Source of the DNA: Verrucomicrobiota bacterium
GTDB lineage: Bacteria; Verrucomicrobiota; Verrucomicrobiia; Chthoniobacterales; Chthoniobacteraceae
NCBI GenBank assembly: GCA_009885995.1
Contig: VFJQ01000014.1
Coordinates: 1 to 64,000 of the forward strand
Direction of reading: 5' to 3'
DNA length: 64,000 bases
Below the pieces are notes generated by a model, which was not told the DNA's origin, made no database searches, and saw only the letters and a program-made list of their open reading frames with translations. Positions 46,327 through 59,029 of the stretch are shown here, in pieces. Within the stretch, counting starts at the first letter, position 1. The number at the start of each line of letters is the position of its first letter. The translations under genes and the position numbers were made by a program.

Positions 46327-46551
46327 TTACGACACTCCGCGGTCCCAGCGATTGCCAAGATAGCCGCCGAGGACGACTGCACCGCCGGCCAGCATCCAAC
46401 GGAGCGGCACTTGGGAAACCGTTTCGAGAATGAACCAAGCCAGCCCAATGCCGGCGAAGAAGCACACGACGAATCGCCAGTCGGCAAACAAGTAGATGAA
46501 TTCCATGATCAGACTCCCGAAGACTTCGATGATGCGCAAAGGATCAAGCAT
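46327..46551 (-). CDS. Small membrane protein
   Basis: A 74-residue protein with two hydrophobic segments (~12-42 and ~48-66), MLDPLRIIEVFGSLIMEF at the start and a short tail NRWDRGVS. No family recognised. Longer upstream frames read as non-protein. It converges on recN with a 4-base gap, and is divergent from the DUF1460 gene. Confidence 0.55.
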   Translation of the reverse strand: MLDPLRIIEVFGSLIMEFIYLFADWRFVVCFFAGIGLAWFILETVSQVPLRWMLAGGAVVLGGYLGNRWDRGVS

Positions 46552-46654
46552 GAGGGTGATGATGGCGTCTCCAGCGGAATTGGTCCCGCCTTTTTGCGTA
46601 TCCGGAGTGTGCAGTTGATTGAAGCTCCACACCCTTCGCGCTATCGACCACACC

Positions 46655-47521
46655 GTGAAATACCTCACCTTCTTCGCCACGCTTTTCCCTCTGCTCACCT
46701 CGGCAGCCCCGCTGCCCTTCGATACTGCCTTCAAGGGCCGGTCGAAGTTCGACGCGCTCGTGGCGCAGGCGGACCAGTGGAAAGGGCTGCCGATCGGCGA
46801 GCGCACGGGGGCGGTGGGCAAGGCGATGACGGGCACGGCTTACAAATACCACACGCTGGAGATCGACGACCGGATCGAGGCGCCGTCGGCCAATCTGCTC
46901 GCGATGGATTGCTGGACGTTCTTCGAGCAGGCGCTCGCCTTCGCCCGGATGCTCGGCGAGCCGCGCGAGCAGTGGACGCCGCAGACCTTCCTCAAATACA
47001 TCGAGATGGACCGCTACCGCGGCGGCGATTGCGACGGCACGTATCTCTCGCGGCTGCACTATCTCGAGGAATGGATCGTGGATAATGCGCGCCGCGGCCT
47101 CGTGCAGAACATCACCGGTTCGCTCGGCGGCAAGCGCGTGAGCGTGACCGCACGGGAGATGACGGTGAACTGGCGCAGCTACCGCTACATGAAGGCGAAC
47201 CCCGGCTTGCGCAGCGGCATCCACGCGATGGAGGAGCGCGTCGAGGACATCGGCATGACCATGCTCGCGAAGAGCAAAGTGGCGGGCATCGAGGGCAAGC
47301 TGAAGAGCGGAGACATCATCTGCATCGCGACGCGCGATGCCGGCGGCTACGGCACTTCGCACGTCGGGCTGGCGTATCGCGGCAGCGATGGTGTGCTCCG
47401 CTTCATGCACGCCTCGGCCCCGCGAAATCACGGCAAGGTCGTCATCGACTCGCGCCTGAGCGAATACCTGAACCGCTTCCGCTCGATCGCCGGCATCATG
47501 GTCGCGCGCCCGCTGAAGTAG
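46655..47521 (+). CDS. DUF1460 amidase-like secreted protein
   Basis: A 288-residue protein of the DUF1460 family, an NlpC/P60-like group acting on peptidoglycan. The likely nucleophile is Cys in NLLAMDCWTFFEQALAFAR; the His is in GTSHVGLAYRG. A signal peptide (MKYLTFFATLFPLLTSAAP) begins at GTG 46655, which I prefer over a TTG 36 bases earlier. A periplasmic N-acetylmuramoyl-L-alanine amidase role is inferred from the family. It is a single gene; two dense inverted repeats follow within 170 bases. Confidence 0.88.
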   Translation: MKYLTFFATLFPLLTSAAPLPFDTAFKGRSKFDALVAQADQWKGLPIGERTGAVGKAMTGTAYKYHTLEIDDRIEAPSANLLAMDCWTFFEQALAFARMLGEPREQWTPQTFLKYIEMDRYRGGDCDGTYLSRLHYLEEWIVDNARRGLVQNITGSLGGKRVSVTAREMTVNWRSYRYMKANPGLRSGIHAMEERVEDIGMTMLAKSKVAGIEGKLKSGDIICIATRDAGGYGTSHVGLAYRGSDGVLRFMHASAPRNHGKVVIDSRLSEYLNRFRSIAGIMVARPLK

Positions 47522-47524
47522 CCC

Positions 47525-47597
47525 GTGTAGCGTCGGCTCTCTGAGCCGATCTCCGGCGAGCCAGCGGCGCTCTCGGCTCAGAGAGCCGACACTACAC
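47525..47597. repeat. 25-base inverted repeat after the DUF1460 gene
   Basis: Arms 47525-47549 and 47573-47597 (GTGTAGCGTCGGCTCTCTGA...) are inverted copies with one mismatch and a 23-base spacer. Each arm itself contains a self-complementary TCGGCTC...GAGCCGA part. It is probably a mobile palindromic element. Confidence 0.88.
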
Positions 47598-47600
47598 CCG

Positions 47601-47620
47601 CCGCTCGACAAACCGAGCGG
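47601..47620. repeat. Short hairpin between two palindromic elements
   Basis: CCGCTCG (47601-47607) pairs with CGAGCGG (47614-47620) around a 6-base loop. It has no T-run on either side, so it is more likely part of the repeat cluster than a true terminator. Confidence 0.6.
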
Positions 47621-47686
47621 CTGTAGGGCAGGTGCCCCGCCTGCCGTGGGAGGAAGGCGGTGGCAAGCGGAGCGCTTGCCCTACAG
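47621..47686. repeat. Nested palindromic element upstream of the saccharopine-dehydrogenase-like gene
   Basis: The outer arms CTGTAGGGCA (47621-47630) and TGCCCTACAG (47677-47686) are perfect inverted copies. Inside are two smaller hairpins, GGCAGG...GCCTGCC and GGCAAGCG...CGCTTGCC. The element lies 25-90 bases before the next start codon and would be in its 5' leader if transcribed. Confidence 0.8.
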
Positions 47687-47710
47687 GCCATTTGATTGGT
47701 TACTTGCCGC

Positions 47711-48937
47711 ATGGCCAACGCACTCGTCATCGGCATGGGCGGAGTCGGTTCCGTCATCGGGCAAAAGCTCCACGGCTACTCGTGCTTCGAGCGCATCGTC
47801 CTCGCCGATGTGGACACCACGCACGCGCAGCGGCTCGACGCGAAGACGAAGAATAGCCGCTTCGAGGTCGCGCAGATCAATGCCACCGACACCGCGCGCC
47901 TCGCCGAGTTGATGCGCGACCGCCAGATCGCCGTGACGCTCAACGCCTGCACCTGGCAGGCCAACCACAGCGTCCTCGCCGCGTGCGCCGAGGCCGGCTC
48001 GCACTACCTCGACATGGCCGCCGACATCTTCTCCCCGCGCGGCGTGAAGAAGCCCTCGAAGAACAGCTACGAGGCCGAGATCGAGGAGTTCGACGCGCGC
48101 TTCCGCGAGAAGAACATCGCCGCGATCCTCTGCATGGGCTGCGACCCCGGCGCCGTGAATGTCTTCGCGCGCTGGGCCATGGACCGCCTCGACACCGCAG
48201 AGTCCATCCGCGTGATGGACGCCGACAACGCCGAGGTGCGCGGCTACCGCTTCGCCGTGCTCTTCTCGCCCGAGACGCTCTTCGAGGAGCTGGGCGCGAT
48301 GCCTTACTACGTGAAGGACGGCCGCGTCATGTCGGGCAAGCCGCTCGAAACGGAAGTCGAGTGGTTCCGCTTTCCGCCGCCGCTCGGGCTCATGAAAACC
48401 TACGCCGTCGCGCACGAGGAAGGCGTCTCGCTCGGCCAGTATCGGCCCTTCACCGAGAAAGGCGTGCGCTACTCGGTCTTCAAATACACGCTCAGCGACA
48501 AAGTCGTCGGCATCGCCAAGAGCCTCGCGCTGCTCGACCTCGACACGTGGAAGAAAGTGAAGGTCGATGGCTGCGAAGTCAGCCCCGTGCGCGTGGCCTG
48601 CGCGAACCTTCCCAAGCCCGCCTCGCTCGGCTCGAACATCGAGGGCGTCTCCTGCGTCGGCACCGAGGTCATCGGCACGAAGGACGGCAAGCGCGTCGAG
48701 TATTTCGTCTATACGATGGACGACCACCGCTCGACCTACGAGCACCTCGGCTACTCGCTCACCGTCGTGCAAACCGGCATCCCGCCCGCCCTCGCCGCGC
48801 GCCTGCTCGTCGAAGGCCAGATCAAGGAACGCGGCGTGATGATGCCCGAAGCCCTCGACCCCGAGCCGCTGATGAACAACTTCGCCAAGGAAGGGCTGAA
48901 GATTTTCGTCGAGAAGCGCGAGGTCAGCGAGTTGTAG
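47711..48937 (+). CDS. Saccharopine-dehydrogenase-family oxidoreductase
   Basis: A 408-residue NAD(P)-dependent enzyme of the saccharopine dehydrogenase family. The Rossmann motif is ALVIGMGGVGSVIGQKL; the middle has YLDMAADIFSPRGVK and CMGCDPGAVNVFARWAM, which match the carboxynorspermidine synthase/saccharopine reductase branch. Either polyamine (carboxynorspermidine) or lysine-related chemistry is possible; no decarboxylase partner is adjacent to settle it. The ATG at 47711 is preceded by palindromic repeats. Its last 14 bases overlap the end of the AraC-type gene on the other strand. Confidence 0.88.
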   Translation: MANALVIGMGGVGSVIGQKLHGYSCFERIVLADVDTTHAQRLDAKTKNSRFEVAQINATDTARLAELMRDRQIAVTLNACTWQANHSVLAACAEAGSHYLDMAADIFSPRGVKKPSKNSYEAEIEEFDARFREKNIAAILCMGCDPGAVNVFARWAMDRLDTAESIRVMDADNAEVRGYRFAVLFSPETLFEELGAMPYYVKDGRVMSGKPLETEVEWFRFPPPLGLMKTYAVAHEEGVSLGQYRPFTEKGVRYSVFKYTLSDKVVGIAKSLALLDLDTWKKVKVDGCEVSPVRVACANLPKPASLGSNIEGVSCVGTEVIGTKDGKRVEYFVYTMDDHRSTYEHLGYSLTVVQTGIPPALAARLLVEGQIKERGVMMPEALDPEPLMNNFAKEGLKIFVEKREVSEL

Positions 48938-49640
48938 CGCGGAACGCCCCCGGCGGCAGACCCGTGAGCCGGCGAAAGTGCCGCGTGAACGCGCTCTGGT
49001 CGCAGAAGCCCGTGCTCAGCGCGATGTCGGCGAGCGAGTCGTCCGTCGTGGCGAGAAGGTGGAGCGCTTCGTCGAGCCGCACCTTCAGCGCGAGCTGGCG
49101 CGGCGTGAGATGGAAGACGCGATGCACGAGCCGCGAAAACTTCGCGGGCGAGAGATCGCTGAGCGCCGCGAGTTCCTCGATGCCAGGCGGATCGGCAATG
49201 CGCTCCTGCAGCGCATCGAGCGCGCGGGCGAGTTCGGGGAAGCCGCGGCCCGCGCTGCTCTCGACATCGCGAGAGAGCCCCATCACCGCGGCGACTTCGC
49301 CGGTTGCCTGATCGCGGACAGGATACTTGTTCGTGAGGCACCAACCGCGGCGGCGGTTCGGATAGAGGTGCAACTCGAGCTGATCGAGCACCGCCTTCCC
49401 GGTCTGCACGACGCGCTGGTCCTGCCGCTCGTAGCGCGCGGCGAGCGGCGCAGGAAAAAGATCGGACGGGCGCTTGCCGAGCAGCTCCGCCTTGTCCGCA
49501 AAGCCGCAGCGCTCGGCGAGCGTGCGGTTCACCGTGAGGTAACGCCCCGCGCGATCCTTGATGAAGAAGACGACGTTCGGCAGGTCGTCGAACATCCGCT
49601 CCAGCGGCAGGTCGAGCGAGGCGAGTGAGAGCGGCTTCAT
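48924..49640 (-). CDS. PAS-AraC family transcription regulator
   Basis: A 238-residue regulator: a PAS domain at ~10-125 (FDDLPNVVFFIKDRAGRYLT, GKRPSDLF, VMGLSRDV) and a C-terminal AraC-type double helix-turn-helix at ~135-238 (IEELAALSDLSPAKFSRLVH, DIALSTGFCDQSAFTRHFRR, TGLPPGAFR). It is the last gene of the 48.9-62.6 kb cluster, six bases after the FAD dehydrogenase gene. In Pseudomonas the hydroxyproline regulator LhpR is also AraC-type, so it may control this operon, perhaps through the inverted repeat at 62585-62625; that link is inference. Confidence 0.9.
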   Translation of the reverse strand: MKPLSLASLDLPLERMFDDLPNVVFFIKDRAGRYLTVNRTLAERCGFADKAELLGKRPSDLFPAPLAARYERQDQRVVQTGKAVLDQLELHLYPNRRRGWCLTNKYPVRDQATGEVAAVMGLSRDVESSAGRGFPELARALDALQERIADPPGIEELAALSDLSPAKFSRLVHRVFHLTPRQLALKVRLDEALHLLATTDDSLADIALSTGFCDQSAFTRHFRRLTGLPPGAFRATTR

Positions 49641-49646
49641 CGCCGC

Positions 49647-50867
49647 CTACGCGTAGCGATCGGGCGAGAGCAGTGCGAGGTCGAAGCGCGGCGGTTCGCC
49701 ACTCGCGAGTTGCGCGACGAGTTCGCCGGTGACCGGCGCGAGGCTGAGGCCCATCATCGCATGACCGGTGGCGACGATGAGATTCTCCGCCACGCGAGTG
49801 CGGCCGAGGTAGGGCAGGCCGTCCGGCGAGCAAGGGCGCAGGCCACACCACGGCTGGATACCCTCGAAATGCTCGGGCTCGAACCGCGGGTAGTAGCGCG
49901 GCAGTGCCTTCACGATCCCCGCCACGCGGCGTGGCGAGATGCATTCGTTAAAGCCCGCGATCTCCATCGTGCCACCGACCCGCAGCGCGCCTCCCATCGG
50001 CGTCACTGCCACGCGGGCCTCGGTAAGGATGGAGCAAATCTGCGGCAACTCGACCGGCTGCGGGAGCGTGAGGCTGTAGCCCTTGCCCGCTTGCATCGGC
50101 AACCGCAGCCCAAGCTCGCGCACGAGCGCGGAGGACCAGACACCGCCAGCGAGCACGAACTTATCGCCCTCGATTTCACCGCTCGTCGTCTTCACCGCGA
50201 CGAGCCGCGCGCCCTCGCGCCGCCAGCCGGTCACCTCCGCATCAAGCATCCGCCCAACACGCCGCTCCATCGCCGCGACGTAGCGCTCGGGCTGGAGGTG
50301 GCAGTCGCGGGAGAAATGGACGCTGCCCGCGATGTCCATCGTGACGTGCGGATCGAGCGCGGCGGACTGCTTCGCATCGAGCACCTCCGCCGGCACGCCG
50401 AGCGCGCGCGCCTGCGCCGCGGTGCGCGCTTCCTCGTCGAGCGCGTGCTGCGTCTTGCAGAGCATGAGCAGTCCCTTCCGCACGAGCCCGCACTCCTCGC
50501 CGATCTGCTCGTAAGCCGCGCGGCTCGCAAGGTGCAGGTCGCGCAGCAGCGGCGCCGCGCGCTCGACGTGTTCACGCGTGCTCGCGCGCCAGAAACGCCA
50601 CGCCCACGCGAGCAGCTCCCAGTCGAGCCTCGGCTGAATGTAGAACGGCGACTCGGGATTCCACATCCACTTCAACCCAAGTGCGACCATGCCCGGCGCG
50701 GCGAGCGGGATAAAGTGGCTCGGCACGATCATCCCCGCGTTCCCCAGCGACGCGCCGCGCCGCTCGCGCGCCTTCTCGATCACCGTGACGCGATGCCCGC
50801 GCCGCGCGCACTCGCACGCCGCGCTCAGCCCGATCACTCCCCCGCCGACGATGACGACGTGCTTCAT
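49647..50867 (-). CDS. DadA-like FAD-dependent D-amino-acid/D-hydroxyproline dehydrogenase
   Basis: A 406-residue FAD oxidoreductase of the DAO/DadA type: [21 protein letters not shown], the flavin motif [16 protein letters not shown], and the C-terminal [14 protein letters not shown]...[19 protein letters not shown]. In hydroxyproline catabolism such an enzyme oxidises cis-4-hydroxy-D-proline, the product of the epimerase, to pyrroline-4-hydroxy-2-carboxylate, the substrate of the DapA-fold deaminase; both are encoded upstream in the same cluster. Its ATG overlaps the stop of the enolase-type gene by four bases. General D-amino acid use is the alternative. Confidence 0.9.
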   Translation of the reverse strand: MKHVVIVGGGVIGLSAACECARRGHRVTVIEKARERRGASLGNAGMIVPSHFIPLAAPGMVALGLKWMWNPESPFYIQPRLDWELLAWAWRFWRASTREHVERAAPLLRDLHLASRAAYEQIGEECGLVRKGLLMLCKTQHALDEEARTAAQARALGVPAEVLDAKQSAALDPHVTMDIAGSVHFSRDCHLQPERYVAAMERRVGRMLDAEVTGWRREGARLVAVKTTSGEIEGDKFVLAGGVWSSALVRELGLRLPMQAGKGYSLTLPQPVELPQICSILTEARVAVTPMGGALRVGGTMEIAGFNECISPRRVAGIVKALPRYYPRFEPEHFEGIQPWCGLRPCSPDGLPYLGRTRVAENLIVATGHAMMGLSLAPVTGELVAQLASGEPPRFDLALLSPDRYA

Positions 50868-51967
50868 CCAACCACCACCACCGGCTCGCCGAGCACGTCC
50901 ATCTTCGGGCGGATGCCGAGGCCGGGCGCTGTGCTGGCGGACATGAAACCATTCACGCGCTTCGGCGCGCCCTCGGCGGTGGAGACGGTGACGTAGCTGT
51001 TGAAGTCGGTGCTCGTGAAACGGAACTCCTCAGGCGTGCTGTGGGCGAGATGCGCGATGGCGGCAGTCGTGATGTCGCCGCCCCACGAATCCTCAAGCGT
51101 CATCGCGATGCCCATGCTCACGCACAGATCGCGCACCTGCCGCGTCTTCGTCAGGCCACCGAGCTTGCTAATCTTCAGGTTCACCACGTCCATCGCGAGG
51201 TCGGCCTTGGCGCGCAGGAGCATGTCGATGCCGTCCACGTTTTCATCGAGCACGAAGGGATGGTCGGTGTGGCGCCGGACCGCGAGGCATTCCTCGTAGC
51301 TGAGGCACGGCTGCTCGATGTAAACGTCCACGTCGCGCACGGCGCGGACCACGCGCATCGCCTCGTGCTGCGTCCAGCCGGTGTTCGCATCGGCCACGAG
51401 TCGATCGCCGGGCGCGAGCATCGCGCGGACGGCGCGGATGCGCTCGATGTCTGTGTCCGGATCGCCGCCGACCTTGAGTTGGAAGCGCGTGTAACCATCC
51501 GCGCGATAACTCGCGACCTTCTTCGCCATCGCCTCGGGCTCTTCCTGCGAGATGGCGCGGTAAAGCCGCACGCTCTCGCCGAAGCGCCCGCCCATCAGCA
51601 CGCACACGGGCAGCGCGGCCGCCTGACCGAGGATGTCCCAGCACGCGATGTCGATGCCGCTCTTCACGTAGGGATGGCCCTTGAGCGCGGCGTCCATGCG
51701 ATGATTGAGCTTCGCGAGTTCGCGCGGATCGAAGCCGAGCAGGTGCGGGCCGAGTTCGCGAAGGCCGGCGCGCACGCCTTCCGCATACGCCGGCAGATAG
51801 AACGGCCCGAGCGGACACACCTCACCGTGGCCGACAATGCCGGCATCCGTCTCGACACGCACGATGGTGCTGTCAAAGACGCTGACCGACTTGCCGCCGG
51901 ACCATTTGTATGTGCCCTCGTGCAGAGGCAGTGCGACGCGGTAGGCGAGGATGCGGGTAATCTTCAT
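50864..51967 (-). CDS. Enolase-superfamily enzyme, cis-3-hydroxyproline dehydratase / hydroxyproline-betaine epimerase-like
   Basis: A 367-residue mandelate racemase/muconate lactonizing-type enzyme. The N-terminal cap reads [22 protein letters not shown] and the barrel holds Lys165 (FQLKVGGD), metal ligands Asp193 (VADANTGW), Glu218 (YIEQPC) and Asp241 (VLDENVDG), and Lys265 (LKISKLGG). The opening, the [18 protein letters not shown] loop and the two lysine positions are like the branch acting on cis-3-hydroxy-L-proline or 4-hydroxyproline betaine. It overlaps both neighbours by four bases. From sequence alone I cannot choose between dehydratase and epimerase. Confidence 0.85.
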   Translation of the reverse strand: MKITRILAYRVALPLHEGTYKWSGGKSVSVFDSTIVRVETDAGIVGHGEVCPLGPFYLPAYAEGVRAGLRELGPHLLGFDPRELAKLNHRMDAALKGHPYVKSGIDIACWDILGQAAALPVCVLMGGRFGESVRLYRAISQEEPEAMAKKVASYRADGYTRFQLKVGGDPDTDIERIRAVRAMLAPGDRLVADANTGWTQHEAMRVVRAVRDVDVYIEQPCLSYEECLAVRRHTDHPFVLDENVDGIDMLLRAKADLAMDVVNLKISKLGGLTKTRQVRDLCVSMGIAMTLEDSWGGDITTAAIAHLAHSTPEEFRFTSTDFNSYVTVSTAEGAPKRVNGFMSASTAPGLGIRPKMDVLGEPVVVVG

Positions 51968-53448
51968 TTCGCTCCCGGCTTCGCGGATTTCGCCGGTGCC
52001 TTCTTCCCGGCACCGGGGCTCGCCTTGAAAGTCGGATCGTCCTGCTTGCCGAACTTTGCGCGGCGATCGCGCTCATGGCGCTCGGTGCTGGCGAATGTGC
52101 CTTCGCGCGCGGGCTCGTGCGCCTTCGTCGCGAGCGCGGTGAGCTTCGCGAGAACGTCGGGCTTTGCGTCCGCGAGGTTCTTCGATTCGCTCGGGTCGGC
52201 GGCGAGATCGTAGAGTTCCCATGCCGCGTTCGGCTTCGGCTTCACCGCGCGCCATGTGCCCTGGCGGATCGCGGTCCAGCCGCTGATCTCCCAATAGAGA
52301 TACTCGTGCTGCGCCTGTTTGCGGCCCGCGGCGGATTCACCAATCAGCTCCGGCAGGATCGAGAGCCCGTCCACATCCGCGGGAGCGGTCGCGCCGGCGA
52401 CTTCGGCGATCGTCGGCAGCATGTCGGGGAAGTAGCCGAGGTAATCGCTGACACGCCCCGGCACGATCTTCCCCGGCCAGCGCGCGATGAATGGAACGCG
52501 CAGCCCGCCTTCGTAAAGCGTGCCCTTCGTGCCGCGATACTCGACGCCGGTCCGCGGATGCTTGTTCGCGGAATGCACGCCGCGCGGATGCCCGGCAGAC
52601 TTGAAGTAGTCGTTGCCGCCATTGTCGCCGCTGAAAAAGACGAGCGTGTTGTCATCGATCCCGAGTTCCTTGAGCAGCGCGAGAATTTCGCCGACCTGCC
52701 GGTCCATCATCGTGACCATCGCCGCGTAACGGCGCGCGTCCTCGGACCACGGCTTGTCTTTGTAGAGTGCCCACGCCGGGTCGCTGTCCGGGATGTTGAA
52801 ATTGCCGTGCGGCGGCGTGTAGGGCAGGTAGGCGAAGAACGGCTCCTTGCTGTGCTCGCGGATGAACTTCACCGCGCCGTCGTGGATGACGTAGTGCGAA
52901 TAAGTCTGCCCCGCGCTCCCGCCGCTATTGCCCGCCAGCGGCACCTCCTCGCTGTTTCGGATGAGATACGGCGGGTAGTAGGTGTGCGCGTGGACCTGAT
53001 CGTAATAGCCGAGGAACGTGTCGAAGCCGTGCTTCTCCGGCACGCCGGTCGAGTCGCGCCCGCCGCAGCCCCACTTCCCAAAACCGCCGGTGGCGTAGCC
53101 GCGCTTTTTCAGCACCGACGCGATCGTCTCCTCCTCCGCCCGCAGCGGTGTGCCGCCGCCATTCGCGCGCACCGACGTGTGCCCGCTGTGCTTGCCCGTG
53201 AGGATGCAGCCGCGCGTCGGCGCGCAGACTGACGAGCCTGCGAATAGGTTGTTGAAGAGAATGCCATCCGCGGCCATGCGGTCGAGATTCGGGGTCTGGA
53301 TGTTGCGCCCGCCCATGAAGCCCGGCTCGTAGTAACCGAGTTCGTCGGCCATGATGTAGATGACGTTCGGTCGCGGGCCGGGTTCGGCGGCGAAGACCGC
53401 GCCGACGATGGAGCACAGCAACGCTCCGAGGATGGATTTCATGTTCAT
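51964..53448 (-). CDS. Secreted formylglycine-type sulfatase with an altered metal-site residue
   Basis: A 494-residue sulfatase with signal peptide ([20 protein letters not shown]). Cys75 in SSVCAPTRG is the CxPxR site to be turned into formylglycine. The first metal motif is [14 protein letters not shown]: the usual ADDxG has become ADE (Asp35, Glu36). [10 protein letters not shown] supplies the later metal residues. A Lys/Pro/Ala-rich tail (~465-494) ends the protein. The gene is 56 bases after the peptidase-sulfatase fusion and overlaps the enolase-type gene by four bases. It probably desulfates a glycan; the maturation enzyme is not in the window. Confidence 0.9.
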   Translation of the reverse strand: MNMKSILGALLCSIVGAVFAAEPGPRPNVIYIMADELGYYEPGFMGGRNIQTPNLDRMAADGILFNNLFAGSSVCAPTRGCILTGKHSGHTSVRANGGGTPLRAEEETIASVLKKRGYATGGFGKWGCGGRDSTGVPEKHGFDTFLGYYDQVHAHTYYPPYLIRNSEEVPLAGNSGGSAGQTYSHYVIHDGAVKFIREHSKEPFFAYLPYTPPHGNFNIPDSDPAWALYKDKPWSEDARRYAAMVTMMDRQVGEILALLKELGIDDNTLVFFSGDNGGNDYFKSAGHPRGVHSANKHPRTGVEYRGTKGTLYEGGLRVPFIARWPGKIVPGRVSDYLGYFPDMLPTIAEVAGATAPADVDGLSILPELIGESAAGRKQAQHEYLYWEISGWTAIRQGTWRAVKPKPNAAWELYDLAADPSESKNLADAKPDVLAKLTALATKAHEPAREGTFASTERHERDRRAKFGKQDDPTFKASPGAGKKAPAKSAKPGAK

Positions 53449-53504
53449 GGATTTAGATTTGAGCGCATGAATTGACGGAATTGGAATCGATTGCCGCTCA
53501 TCAA

Positions 53505-56500
53505 TCAGTCCTTTCCGTGCGTCGCCTTGCTCCGTTCGAGCAACGCCTTCAACTCGCGCACAACCTCCGGCTGCTTGAAGTAGAGGTTGTTCGTTTCGCC
53601 GGGATCGGTGTCGAGATTGTAGAGCTGGCCGGGAGCGCTGGGCGCGGTGTCGGGCAGGGCGAAGGATTTCAGTTCACCTTTGTCGTAGTTGTTCCCGCCG
53701 GAGCCGCGATGATCGAGGTATTTCCAAGGCCCCCTGCGGATGGCGAGCGCGAGGCTGATCGTCTGGTGCAAGGTGTAGGGGCGGGCTGGCGCGCCACTCG
53801 TTTTTCCGAGCAGCACGGGGAGGAGATCGAAGCTGTCCTCGGCGGCATTGCCCGGCAGCGCGGCACCGGTCATCGCCGCGCACGTCGCCATGACATCGGT
53901 GAGGCAGACCGTCTGGTCGCTGGTGCTGCCGGCAGCGATTTTTCCCGGCCAGCGGACGATGAAGGGCACGCGATGGCCGCCCTCCCACTGGTCGCGTTTC
54001 ACCCCGCGCCACGGCCGTGCGCCGTCGTGACCGTAGTCGGCGCGCATGTGGATGACGCTCGTCGTTTCCGGTCCGTTGTCGCTCGAGAGCATGACCACCG
54101 TGTTCTCCGCCATCCCGAGGCGTTCGAGCGTCTTCATCAGTTCGCCGACGATGGAGTCGAGCTCATGGATAAAATCCCCGTGCGGCCCAGCCTTCGTGCT
54201 GCCCTGAAACTGTTTTGCCGCAAACGAGGGCAGATGCGCGGCGTGCGTGGAATGCAGGAGGAAGAACGGTTTCTCCGGCTGGCTCTTCGCGTGTTGTTCA
54301 AGAAACTCCCGGCTCTTTTTCAGGAAGAGCAGATCCACTTCTTCGAGGTCAAAGTCCGGCGCGATCATGCCGGCGCGGTTATCGAAGGCATACGGATGCT
54401 TGGGCAGTTTCGACTTATCGAGCATCCCGGTGGGCGGCACCGGAATGCGATCGCCATCGATGAAAGCATAGAGGTAGTCCGTGCCTGGGCAGCACGCCGT
54501 GCCGAAGAACCGGTCGAAGCCGCGATGAATCGGCGCATCCGGAATGGCGCGCGAATAATCGATCATCTTCACGCCTTCGACGCCGCCCTTCGTGATGCGC
54601 TGCCCGTCCTTGTCGAAGAAACTCAGGCCGACATGCCACTTGCCCGTCATCGCCGTCGCGTATCCGCGCGCGCGGAGCATTTGCGGAAGCGTGAGTTGGT
54701 TCTTCTTGATGAGACACGGCCCGCCGACGCCAGCAAACACGCCGCGATAGTTGATCCGAAACGCCATCTCTCCCGTGAGCAAACTGTAGCGCGTGGGCGT
54801 GCAGACCGTGGACGGCGAATGCGCGTCGGTGAAGCGCATCCCGTCGCGAGCCAGCCGGTCGAGGTGCGGCGTGGGCACTTTCGATTCGGGATTGTAGCAG
54901 CCGACGTCGCCGTAGCCGAGGTCGTCGGCGAGGATCAACAGGATGTTGGGCTTTGCAACTCCGCCCCAGAGCGTGCCCAGCAGCGTGAACATCTCCGGGT
55001 CATGCTGATTCAGTTCGTCGCGGGTATAGGGAAAGAAATCGTTGCGCGTGAAGAACGCCTCGGTGGTCTCCGCAAAATACTCCTGCGGATTGGTCAGTGC
55101 GTAAGCGCGGTCCATGCGCTTGCGGCCCTCGGAATCCTGCCGCTCCACGCTCTCATACTTGCCGCCGGCTTTCGCTTTTTCGTAGGCGGCCTTGATGTCG
55201 GGATTGCCGAACCCCTTCGGCAAAAAGCGATCGTGGTAAGCGTGCGCCAGCTCGTGCAGCACGAAGTTTGGCATGCGGCGTGTCTCGGCCTCGAAGGTCG
55301 GAATGTTCGTGAACTCGACACCCTTCGCCATCACCGGGTCGCGTCCGTTGTCGCGCAGCCATCCGGCTCCCGGATGATACTCGGCGCGCGCACCCGCCTT
55401 CGGATACGCCGGCGAAAAATAGAGCGAAACTTTCTTTAGCTCGACCACCGCCGCCGCCGGCACGACGCGGATAATCTCGTCGAGCTGCGCCTTGAGCAGT
55501 TCGAGCGCGCGCGTCGTGGCGGGCTGATTCTCCGCAGTGAGCAGGGCGTTGTCGATGTGGAGCGTCCAGCCGCAGATTTCGCACGTGTCGCGCTTGCCGT
55601 CGCCGTTGGCGGCCTTGTCGCGCGCCTGTGCCTTGGCTTTGATTTCCGCCTTCGCCTTCGCCAGCCGCTCGGGCCACACGAAGGTCGGCGCCTTCGCCGG
55701 ATCGTAGCCGGCCATGTGGCCGGTGAGGCGCGTCGCGGGCTTGGTGTATTTGATCACCGTGTCGCCGAAGACTTCGCGGCACAGCGCGGCGAGGCCGGGA
55801 TCGTAGGCGAGCAGCTCCGCGCGCGTGTTCACGTGGTTGTGGTCGTGGTCGTTCTCGCGGTTGTCGTCGAACCACGACTGCACACCCTCGGCGAAATACT
55901 CGTGGTGATTCACGCTCGCATACTTGCCCTTCCACAGGCCGGCCTTCATCGCGGCGTCGTAGGCGGCCTTGAGCCGTGGGTCGAAGGTCGGATCGACGTT
56001 CACCATGCCGCGCAGGTGGATGTTGTGCGCGAACTCGTGGATGACGATGCACTCGGTCGAGTAGGGATCGCCGGGATAGCCGAGGACGTTTTCCTCCGCG
56101 CACGAGCAATACGGATCGGTGAGGCTGCCGCCCATGCCGCGCGCCCGCGCGTCGCGATAATCCTTCGGCGTGAGGTGCGCCCACTCCGGCAGGTCGGTGG
56201 TGTATTCGTTGTGCGCCATGATGCACATCCGCGCGCCGCTCTTGATCATCGCCGCGCGCACGTCGGGCCGCTGCGCGAGCATCAGGTCAGCGAGGAATGC
56301 GGCTTCCTTCAGCGCGTAGGGATTTACTTTCGCGGACGCGACGATGGGGAAGCCACCCGCGCTCACCGACTGCGTGTAGATCGCCGGCACGCCGCCGAAG
56401 CGGAAGCCCTGCACCGGCACTTCGCTCGTCACGAGTGCCTCCGTCTTGCTCTCGCGTCCGACGACCGCGAAGCGGTGCCCGATCGTGGTCGTGATGATCG

Positions 56501-56662
56501 TGTCCTTGCCCGGCGCGACCGAGCCATTCGCCACGCGCTCCGTCTCGCTCTTCAGCCAGAAAATGTCCGCGGGTTCGCTGGTGCCGTTGATGATTTGCAA
56601 CCGAGGCCGCTCGGCGGCGAGCGCGTTGACCAGCAGGGTGGCGATGAGCAGGGCGATTTGTT

Positions 56663-56666
<4 letters not shown>
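53505..56666 (-). CDS. Fusion protein: VHL-like domain, two zinc-peptidase domains, sulfatase
   Basis: A 1053-residue secreted protein. After the signal peptide (MKQIALLIATLLVNALAA), residues ~22-80 form a VHL-beta-like segment (INGTSEPADIFWLK, RVANGSVAPG, TTIGHRFAVVG). A first peptidase domain has HEFAHNIH (His210) and HHEYFAEGVQSWF; a second, clearly related one has HELAHAYH (His471) and PQEYFAETTEAFF. At residue ~571 the sequence passes without a break into a full sulfatase (AKPNILLILADDLGYGDVG, Cys622 in VCTPTRYS, FLLHSTHAAHL, SSDNGPE) that lacks its own signal peptide. It overlaps the peptidase gene upstream by four bases. I know of no such combination. Confidence 0.9.

Positions 56667-59025
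<2,359 letters not shown>

Positions 59026-59029
<4 letters not shown>

Noticed and set aside
53472-55439. Long plus-strand frame (655 codons)
   Set aside because: Antisense to the sulfatase half of the fusion gene; no recognisable domain.
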